A stretch of DNA of 7,096 nucleotides from an uncultured Bacteroidota bacterium. Lineage in GTDB: Bacteria > Bacteroidota > Bacteroidia > Chitinophagales > Chitinophagaceae. Below the pieces are notes generated by a model, which had not been told where the DNA came from, made no database searches, and was given only the letters and a program-made list of their open reading frames with translations. A program made the translations under genes and the position numbers. The stretch lies in contig CAIWHI010000741.1 in NCBI GenBank assembly GCA_903912435.1, positions 1 to 7,096 on the forward strand, written 5' to 3'. Numbering within the stretch: the stretch's first letter is position 1; each line of letters starts with the position of its first letter. Shown here piece by piece: positions 1-6,500 of this stretch.

Positions 1-870
1 AGACAAGCTAATATGCCATCTCCGCCAAAATTCAGCTATGTCGCGACTAAAATATGGAAATGCAAAATTGCGCAACAACTCTATACCAAACAAACGTGCA
101 GTACCTAGAGCTATATCAGAATATCCCGAAAAGTCGCAATAGATCTGAAAAGTAAAAAACAATGCGCCCATTACATGGGTACTGCCACTATAAAAGGATG
201 AATTATTGAAAATGATATTAGCGAAATCAGCACAATTATCAGCAATAACCATTTTCTTAAAAAGACCCCATAGTATTTGTTTTAATCCATCTATAGCTTT
301 AGTATAACTAAACTGACGGGGCTTCTGAATTTGCGGTAGCAAATGGGTAGCCCTTTCAATGGGGCCGGCAACAAGCAACGGAAAGAAACTCACAAATACC
401 GAATACTCCACAAAATTCCTTACAGGCTTTATTTTATTTTTGTAAACATCAATTACATAAGAAAGACCATGAAAAGTATAAAAGGAGATGCCAACCGGCA
501 AAATTATTTTTAGCGTCCAGAAGCTGGTATGCACTCCACTCTGTGCAAGGAAATTAGCCAGAGATCCAATAAAGAAATTATAGTACTTAAATATGCCTAA
601 AAAACCCAGATTAACACTAATACTCAACCAAAACCAAAATTTCTTCATACCCTCGATACGGGCATTGTACATCTTTAGTCCGGTATAATAATCAAGTAAG
701 GTAGAAAAGATAAGTAAGAAAAGAAACCGGTAATCCCAGCAAGCATAAAAGAAATAACTTGCAACAAGTAGCAACAAATTTTGGTGTAAAAGCTTGCGAT
801 TGGTAAAAAACCAATATAACACAAAAACTATAGGCAGAAATAGTGCGAAGGCAAATGAATTAAATAGCAT
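1..870 (-). CDS. MBOAT-family membrane O-acyltransferase (AlgI/DltB-like), 3' end cut by window edge
   Basis: The reading frame is open from the ATG at 868-870 to the left edge: 290 codons with no stop. The N-terminal half is very hydrophobic (MLFNSFAFALFLPIVFVLYW..., with further membrane segments near residues 35-60, 78-96, 120-140, 155-172 and 235-250). Family signatures appear in the expected order: LPVGISFYTFHGLSYVIDVY around 124-143, SFFPLLVAGPIERA around 161-174, FQIYCDFSGYSDIALG around 241-256, and FPYFSRDIAEFWRRWHISLS at 271-290. The last holds the first conserved MBOAT histidine (His286). The second conserved histidine, usually in a GLWHG-type motif, lies beyond the window. Relatives are about 470-520 residues, so roughly 60% is visible. 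Known members move acyl (often acetyl) groups across the inner membrane onto alginate, teichoic acid or other surface polysaccharides, usually with an SGNH/AlgJ- or DltD-like partner; any partner would lie to the left. The substrate cannot be told from the sequence. No Shine-Dalgarno sequence is visible before the ATG, as is usual in Bacteroidota. Confidence 0.93.
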   Translation of the reverse strand, partial: MLFNSFAFALFLPIVFVLYWFFTNRKLLHQNLLLLVASYFFYACWDYRFLFLLIFSTLLDYYTGLKMYNARIEGMKKFWFWLSISVNLGFLGIFKYYNFFIGSLANFLAQSGVHTSFWTLKIILPVGISFYTFHGLSYVIDVYKNKIKPVRNFVEYSVFVSFFPLLVAGPIERATHLLPQIQKPRQFSYTKAIDGLKQILWGLFKKMVIADNCADFANIIFNNSSFYSGSTHVMGALFFTFQIYCDFSGYSDIALGTARLFGIELLRNFAFPYFSRDIAEFWRRWHISLS

Positions 871-1080
871 ATTTCAATTTAGTATCTGTATTAATAGCAA
901 GTAAGGAAATGTTAATAAAATAAGGCATGTAATAGAACTCAGGGACTTTGCTTTTATGCAAGGTACAATATCCGTGAATAGTGAGCTATTTAAGGAGTTT
1001 TGTAACTCAGCAGAAAAGGGAAAGAACAATTCAAATAGTATACTTTATTTATTCGTCGTTCCTAGGGCATCAAATATGAT

Positions 1081-1092
1081 ACCTAATTAGGT
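1081..1092. promoter_or_regulatory. Perfect 12-bp palindrome, possible operator
   Basis: ACCTAATTAGGT reads the same on both strands. It lies directly downstream of the candidate minus-strand -7 box (1095-1102), so it would cover the transcription start of the MBOAT transcript, a position where a dimeric repressor could act. No matching regulator gene is in the window. AT-rich palindromes also arise by chance, so function is inferred only from position. Confidence 0.3.
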
Positions 1093-1094
1093 TG

Positions 1095-1123
1095 CAAAAA
1101 TAAGCGGATTATTTGATTAGCAA
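1095..1123 (-). promoter_or_regulatory. Candidate Bacteroidota promoter for the MBOAT gene
   Basis: Read on the minus strand, TTG (1121-1123) is followed by 18 nt and then TATTTTTG (1102-1095). The latter matches the Bacteroidota -7 consensus TAnnTTTG, and the TTG is in the -33 position. The spacer is at the short end of the normal range and the distance to the ATG is about 225 nt, so this is a moderate candidate. Confidence 0.4.
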
Positions 1124-1197
1124 CACAATTTGCCATTTTTAGTATTTCCCTGTATATCGAAGGGGTATATTAGCTAATGAAAATCAGTATAAAACCC

Positions 1198-1228
1198 TTG
1201 ATTTTATAATAAGAAAAGCTTAAATTTG
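1198..1228 (+). promoter_or_regulatory. Bacteroidota-type promoter of the secreted lectin-like gene
   Basis: TTG (1198-1200), a 20-nt spacer, then TAAATTTG (1221-1228) match the -33/-7 consensus (TTG and TAnnTTTG). Transcription would start near 1233-1236, leaving a leader of about 30 nt before the ATG at 1265. The leader is A/T-rich with no Shine-Dalgarno motif. Spacing, strand and distance to the gene all fit. Confidence 0.65.
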
Positions 1229-1264
1229 TTATACTTTATCTGTTAATCATAAAATCAGCTTCTC

Positions 1265-2083
1265 ATGGTAAAAAATCTACTTCTTTTAATTACTCTCCTT
1301 TTTATGAACCAGGCAAATGCTCAAAACCTTGTTTTGAATGGTAGTGCCGAACTCTTTGATGCTGCCACTCATGCCCCTGCCAATTGGAATGGAAATAATT
1401 TGTGGCAAAGTTCTCTTGCGGGTGCTGGCCTGGTAGATACTGTGACAGATGGGCAATATTTCTTCTACGCTTCCGGATCAGCACAAGATACTTTATGGCA
1501 GGATGTAGATGTATCATCCTACTCCTCAGCCATAGATGCATCCGGGCAATACTTCTCATTTTCTGCTTTAGTACAGTGTTTCCCACAAGGATATGGATCA
1601 TCAGATCAATCACGCTGCATTGTTCAATGCTTCAATTCAGCTAAAACAGTAGTACTCCACACCTACGATAGCGACACAATCTCCTCAATGGGCGTTTGGC
1701 TCCGGATATTCAATAGTTTTCTTGCTCCCACAGGTACGCGATTTGTGCGTATCAAACTGGCTGCCAACCGACGCTCAGGATTTGCCAACGATGGCTATTT
1801 CGATGCTATCAGTTTGGTGCCGGGTAATAATTCGGGCATTAATAACGCACTAAATAATTTCGCAGTAAATATATTCCCAAATCCAGCAGGTGATGAATTT
1901 TCAGTAACTAATGCCAGGGGAGGCGCACTAACTATTACAGATATTGCAGGCCACCAGGTTTATAACGCCTCTGTACTAAGTGCCGATCAAACTTACAATA
2001 TCGCCTTCCTAAAGCAGGGAATGTATTTTGTACAGGTTATGAATAATGGTAAAACCAAAATGGAGAAATTGGTAAAGAACTAA
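1265..2083 (+). CDS. Secreted jelly-roll (carbohydrate-binding-like) protein with T9SS type A sorting domain
   Basis: A 272-residue protein. Residues 1-19 are a Sec signal peptide (MVKN, hydrophobic core LLLLITLLF, cleavage after ANA before QN). Residues 21 to about 186 look like one galactose-binding-like/jelly-roll domain: it opens with NLVLNGSAE and APANW and closes with GTRFVRIKLAANRRSGFANDGYFDAISL-type strands; the NDGYFD motif at 175-180 is common at the end of such folds. Cysteines 105, 118 and 122 lie in the middle strands. After a short Asn/Gly linker, residues 199-272 form a type A T9SS sorting domain (Por secretion tail): VNIFPNPAGDEF at 201-212, LTITDIAGHQVY, LKQGMYFVQV, and a basic end MEKLVKN. 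The product should cross the outer membrane through T9SS, lose its tail, and be released or anchored to A-LPS. No enzymatic domain is present, so a binding role is inferred and the ligand is unknown. It has its own promoter and stands alone. Confidence 0.9.
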   Translation: MVKNLLLLITLLFMNQANAQNLVLNGSAELFDAATHAPANWNGNNLWQSSLAGAGLVDTVTDGQYFFYASGSAQDTLWQDVDVSSYSSAIDASGQYFSFSALVQCFPQGYGSSDQSRCIVQCFNSAKTVVLHTYDSDTISSMGVWLRIFNSFLAPTGTRFVRIKLAANRRSGFANDGYFDAISLVPGNNSGINNALNNFAVNIFPNPAGDEFSVTNARGGALTITDIAGHQVYNASVLSADQTYNIAFLKQGMYFVQVMNNGKTKMEKLVKN

Positions 2084-2330
2084 TAAGCTATTAATACTTC
2101 TTAAGTCTACGGAAATTTGAAAAACAGATCAAAAATAAGGAACATAAATTCCCTCATTATGCCAGGTTCTATATCAACAATTGGCAACCTGCAAATAATT
2201 GCTACATAAAGCACATAATGCTTTGCAGCCAATTTAAGTCCTGGCCCTGGCGGTATTGTATTAGGAGGAAAAGTACAAGACAATTATAAGGTCATTTTTT
2301 ATAATCAGCCCCGAAGTAAATATCACTTAC
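2084..2330. other. Convergent intergenic DNA with overlapping imperfect hairpins
   Basis: I find no supported gene. Around 2181-2233 there are two mutually exclusive foldings. One pairs AAAGCA (2208-2213) with TGCTTT (2219-2224) across a 5-nt loop, with partial extension by ATTG/CCAAT. The other pairs CTGCAAA (2189-2195) with TTTGCAG (2222-2228) and TTGG (2181-2184) with CCAA (2229-2232). Neither is followed by a proper T-run, so they may only stabilise the 3' UTR of the secreted-protein mRNA. Confidence 0.45.
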
Positions 2331-2374
2331 ATAAAACAAAAGAAGCGCCCATCAGGACGCTTCTTTTGTTTTAT
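2331..2374. terminator. Bidirectional intrinsic terminator between convergent genes
   Basis: A perfect 17-bp inverted repeat (arms 2331-2347 and 2358-2374) encloses CCCATCAGGA, which can itself add a CC/GG pair after one mismatch. The central stem is AGAAGCG/CGCTTCT, flanked by AAAACAAA on the left and TTTGTTTT on the right, so each strand has a T-rich 3' arm. It begins 13 nt beyond the stop of the PorP/SprF gene (minus strand) and about 250 nt beyond the stop of the secreted-protein gene (plus strand), and can end transcription from both. Confidence 0.85.
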
Positions 2375-2387
2375 ATAACCGCGACTA

Positions 2388-3461
2388 TTAACGGAAAGTA
2401 TTATTACGGTTGTAATTATCTTCAAAACGTGGACACATAATTGGGTCACGTGGGTTTCTAGCATGCTCGTAATGACCGCGTACATAGATGGTTATTTCGC
2501 TCGCACTGGCCCCACTACCTGCGCCATTTGATAGCGTAGATACATTGTTATCATAAGAATAACCAAAAGAAACATCTTTATAATCAATCTTAAAGGTGGG
2601 GATAAACGCGTCACCTATTCTGTAGAAAGCACCGAAATGGAAGGCGAAAATACTTGGCAATCCTGCCGGGATACTCTTGTAAGTAAATAAACCGCCAATT
2701 ATCCCTTCTGAATAGGGCTGCTGATAACTGTAATTACCCTGAAATGCAACACCAAAAGACTCTGTAATAGGCAAATTTAATCCAGCACTACCCTGCCACT
2801 TAATCGGCATTTTTGATGAATTGGCATCACCTGCAAATATTACTGAAGGACTATTTAAGTGATAAGCACTTACACCCAAATAATAATTATAACGACCATT
2901 GAAATCTAAAGAACTATTCAAACTAACCCCGGCACCTACATCATAATTAATCATACTCTTAAATGAAGATGTTTCTAGAGTAGGATTAGCTGAATTATAT
3001 CCCCCATTTTGATATTGTGTACCAAAAGTCATTAAACTTTGGTCAACAGATCTCGACAATATACCACCGGTAAGGCCCACTGACAAATATGTAAAATGCT
3101 GATCATCCAGAGCCTTATTAAAAGCAACGGCAGGATAAATCTGTGTACTTGTGAAATTAATGGTACCAGCTTTATCATAAGTAGCCAAAAAACCAAAACT
3201 TAAGTAATCTCCCAATTCACGGTTTACCAGTACCCTTGTTTCACCTGAAAGCATAACAGTATTATAAGGAACAGCTACAGTACCCCATTGGCTTCTGTAG
3301 TCCATGCCAAACTTATAATCACCACTATAAATTCCGGTAAGTCCGGGATTCCTCAATATAGCATTTTCGTAAAACTGTGAAAAATGTATATCCTGGGCAC
3401 TGCTTCCTATACTCAAGCCTAACAATGCACTAGCAGCTAATATGGTTAAATGTCTTTTCAT
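2388..3461 (-). CDS. PorP/SprF-family type IX secretion system outer-membrane protein
   Basis: A 357-residue protein, full length for the family. Residues 1-22 are a signal peptide (MKRHLTILAAS..., cleavage after GSSA before QD). The mature N-terminus carries the family signature: DIHFSQFYENAILRNPGLTG at 24-43, then YRSQWGTVAVPYNT and a serine/glycine-rich stretch. The rest is alternating beta-strand with many aromatic residues, as in a 14-stranded-type beta barrel. The family's C-terminal motif CPRF is at 343-346, here with an 11-residue Asn/Arg-rich tail; Cys343 is the only cysteine in the protein. Members sit in the outer membrane; SprF of Flavobacterium johnsoniae is needed to secrete SprB, and paralogs commonly accompany type B T9SS cargo. 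It lies 132 nt behind the giant type B cargo gene on the same strand, and no strong promoter is seen between them, so co-transcription and a cargo-specific role are likely. It could instead be the core PorP, but the neighbourhood (no PorK/L/M/N) argues for a dedicated SprF-like paralog. The start is ATG at 3459-3461 behind a weak purine stretch (AAGAGAA). Confidence 0.93.
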   Translation of the reverse strand: MKRHLTILAASALLGLSIGSSAQDIHFSQFYENAILRNPGLTGIYSGDYKFGMDYRSQWGTVAVPYNTVMLSGETRVLVNRELGDYLSFGFLATYDKAGTINFTSTQIYPAVAFNKALDDQHFTYLSVGLTGGILSRSVDQSLMTFGTQYQNGGYNSANPTLETSSFKSMINYDVGAGVSLNSSLDFNGRYNYYLGVSAYHLNSPSVIFAGDANSSKMPIKWQGSAGLNLPITESFGVAFQGNYSYQQPYSEGIIGGLFTYKSIPAGLPSIFAFHFGAFYRIGDAFIPTFKIDYKDVSFGYSYDNNVSTLSNGAGSGASASEITIYVRGHYEHARNPRDPIMCPRFEDNYNRNNTFR

Positions 3462-3541
3462 TTCTCTTATTTTGACCTAATTACCAACCGTTTTCACAGT
3501 CTAAACAAAATTGTCTCAATCGAAGCTTACTCATTTGGTTC

Positions 3542-3588
3542 CTGCTAAACACATTAACATTAGCAGATATTGACAAATACTATTTGTC
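3542..3588 (-). promoter_or_regulatory. Two consecutive small stem-loops in the cargo-PorP/SprF intergenic spacer
   Basis: CTGCTAA (3542-3548) pairs with TTAGCAG (3560-3566) across 11 nt. Next to it GACAAATA-C-TATTTGTC (3572-3588) is a perfect interrupted palindrome (at least 6 bp with a 5-nt loop), starting 5 nt after the TGA stop of the giant gene. On the minus strand neither is followed by a T-run, so they are not ordinary terminators. They could protect the upstream mRNA 3' end or mark a processing site that sets the ratio of the two proteins. This is inference. Confidence 0.35.
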
Positions 3589-3593
3589 TTTTA

Positions 3594-6500
3594 TCATCGG
3601 ACGATAGAAACATCACCCTTATAATGATAAACTGCACCCAATTCACAAACTGCATCTACAATATATACAAAGACATCAGGCTCTAATACATAACCCTTAT
3701 AGGTACCATCCCATCCCAGACCTGGCTGGTTAGGCTGTATATTACTGGTTTGGAATACTAATTCTCCCCAACGATTGTATATACTGAATCTTGTAATCAA
3801 GCTGATACCCTTTGCACTTACAAAGAAGAGGTCATTAACACCATCACCATTTGGAGTGAATGTATTTGGCAACCATACTTCGCTATTGTCGCAGAATATA
3901 TTAATAGTTATGTCAGACGAATCAGTACAACCATGGTCGGACACAACCACTAAGTGATAGGTCGTATTTACTGATGGTGTAGCAATTGGGTTGAAACAAG
4001 TATCGCAACTTAGAGATATACCATTTGTCCAAAAATACTTGGCAATTGTATCATTCGTAGTAATTGCAGTTAACTGCACTGCCGTACCAGCCACCACAGA
4101 TTGTGGTGAAGGCGGAGTAATATGCAGATCAGGAATAGGGTCAACCCTAACTACTACAGGTATTGTATCCTTGAAACATACGTTCTCTGTAATGATTACT
4201 GAATAAACTGTTGTAACATCAGGATTTGCCTTTGGATTAGGACTGGATGGATCATCCAAAGCAAATGCAGGAATCCACTCATAAGAAGGTATATCCAAAT
4301 TACCCACGAGGCTATGACTTGTAGCATGCAGTTGGGCTACACCACCAATACATATAATTGTATCCCTGCTTGCCCAATCCACATTGGTATCTAATACTGA
4401 AACCCTTACATCAATTGAATCCTTACATCCATACTTGCTTGTACCTACTAACTTATAAACCATATTAATGGTATCAGTTGCAATTGGGTTACTACAAGTA
4501 TCACAATTCAGGAAGTAAGGTGGAGACCAGATATAAGACCATGCACCAAATGCGTATAATTGCTTAGGAGTACCCTTACAAACAATGGTTGGATTCTCCA
4601 ACATGGTCAATATTGGCAATGGATTAACTGTTACTGTAAAGTGTAGAGAATCTTTGCAACCCCATGCATCAATAGCTATAGCAGTATACCTTGTTGTTGT
4701 ATCCGGACATGCAACTACAGTATCACATATTGTGCAGTTCAAGCCTCGTGCAGGACTCCATGCAAAGTGACTATTATCACGTCCTGAAGCTCTCAATGTG
4801 TCACAAGCACCAATACAAATACTATCAAGCCCAATTACCTTCATGTGATTCAATAAGGTATCTACTACCAGTCTGAATGTAATTGTGTCCTTACAACCAA
4901 ATAATGAAGTACCAATAACTGTATAAGTAGTACTTACTGATGGAGTAGCGACTGTTGTAGGTCCTGTAGTTGTTGCCAGTGCATAAGCCGGAGCCCATGT
5001 ATAAGAAAGAGCACCAGTAAGATGTACCGTATCTCTTTGACCCACACAAACTGCACCATGGTCTGGTGTAGCAACAACGGTTGGTGGTGGATAAACGATA
5101 AATGATCTGCCTATTTTACATCCTGTTGCAGTAAATGTGTAATAAACAGTATCTGTACCTGCTAGGAAGCCATGTATTCTACCGGTATTCCTGTTAATAG
5201 TATCTATAGCCAGATTAGAAACTGACCACAACCCACCAGGTGAGCTATCATGAAGTACCGTATCGAAAGTGATACATACTCCCGGTGCTCCGGTAATTGG
5301 GTTTGGTAATGGATTAACCAGTACTGTATCAGTAACGTAACAACCCGTTGTATCAATAGTAAAACTAATAACCGCTGTACCAGCTCCTACACCTGTTACA
5401 ACACCCGAAGTATCAACTGTAGCAACGGTAGTAGGGGTTGAAGACCAATGTCCGAATGGAGTAGTTTCATTAAATGTTGTTGTTTCCAGCTTACACATTA
5501 CTGGTATACCGGTAATAGGGTTTGGCAATGGATTTACATTAATTGTAACTGTCTGTATACATCCTGTTGGCCTGGTATAAGTAATTACAGCACTACCTAC
5601 CTGCAAACCTGTATCAATACCACCTGCACTAATATTTACTGTTAGTGGATCACTGCTACTCCAGGTACCACCAGATACACTTACTGTTAGGTGACCGGTA
5701 AATCCAAGACAGAGATTAGATACCCCGCCAATTACAGGATTTGCGTTTATTGTAATGGTATCAGTGGCCAAACAACCTGTTGATAAAGTATAAGTAAGTA
5801 CTGCTGTTCCATACCCTCCGGCATTAATTAATCCGGTTACAGGATCAATACTTGCTACAGTAGGTGGATTGACCGTCCATGTACCGCCGGTAGTTGGTAG
5901 AACTGAGTATATTATCGGTGAGGCATATTGACAAATAGGTGAAGGACCTGTTATTGGATTTGGCAATGGATTAACTGTTACGGTATATGTAGCAATACAA
6001 CCTGATGGTAAGCCATAAGTAATAATAGAAACACCGGCAGAAACGCCAAATACATTACCAACCACATCTACTGTATCAATTGAAAGACAACAAGTAGACC
6101 ATATTCCTAAACTACCATGTGTAGTATCGAATAAGGTAATAGTACTTCCTACACAAACCGCAGTATCACCGAAGATAGGAGTGAATGGATTGACAGTAAT
6201 AGTATCATATGCATTACAGCCAGCAGCATTGGTATAAGTAATAATGCTGGTTCCTTCTGATATACCATATAATTGCCCAAATACACTAGTTGAGAAAGTA
6301 TCAACTGCAAGGTTACTGGCAGACCATGTTCCAGGGAAGAGAGGGTCTGTTAGTAAGATGGAGTCTCCAAGGCATATATGTCTTGGACCTACAATGTCTT
6401 CACGACCAAACACATTAATAGGCCATCTGCCAGTGCATCTGCCACCTACTGTATAAAAAATTGTTGTTGAACCTGTAATACCAGGAACAGAAGTTCCTGT

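Larger units (their letters stand above)
871..1264. other. Divergent intergenic region between the MBOAT gene and the secreted-protein gene
   Basis: These 394 AT-rich bases separate two divergently transcribed genes. I see no convincing gene here; a 44-codon frame at 956-1090 is treated under rejected items. Contents: a candidate minus-strand promoter at 1095-1123, a perfect 12-bp palindrome at 1081-1092, a 10-bp palindrome ATTAGCTAAT at 1169-1178, and a good plus-strand promoter at 1198-1228. If the minus promoter is right, the MBOAT gene has a leader of about 220 nt, long enough for post-transcriptional control. I recognise no riboswitch in it. Confidence 0.7.

Noticed and set aside
956..1090. 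A 44-codon ATG-started frame (MQGTISVNSELFKEFC...) on the plus strand in the divergent intergenic region.
   Set aside because: It has no promoter or ribosome-binding signal in front, no recognisable motif, and overlaps the palindrome/promoter region. A frame of this length is expected by chance.
1169..1178. 10-bp palindrome ATTAGCTAAT upstream of the plus-strand promoter.
   Set aside because: Short AT-rich palindromes are frequent in such DNA, and its position about 20 bp above the -33 box is not diagnostic.
1302..1644. Frames of 80 and 103 codons overlapping the secreted lectin-like gene in other frames.
   Set aside because: The overlapped gene has a signal peptide, a complete domain and a T9SS tag; the alternatives show nothing recognisable.
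2095..2287. A second stop-free plus-strand frame of about 64 codons (…KFPHYARFYINNWQPANN…) after the secreted-protein gene.
   Set aside because: No start codon near its beginning, no family resemblance I can defend, and it overlaps the other open frame; most likely chance.
2219..2440. A 73-codon stop-free frame on the plus strand with a coding-like stretch (NLSPGPGGIVLGGKV...).
   Set aside because: It has no usable start codon in its first half, runs through the terminator hairpin and into the antisense of the PorP/SprF gene. It is either chance or an unprovable gene fossil.
3775..6456. Several plus-strand frames of 60-71 codons opposite the giant gene.
   Set aside because: They are antisense shadows of a repetitive coding sequence and show no protein family features.
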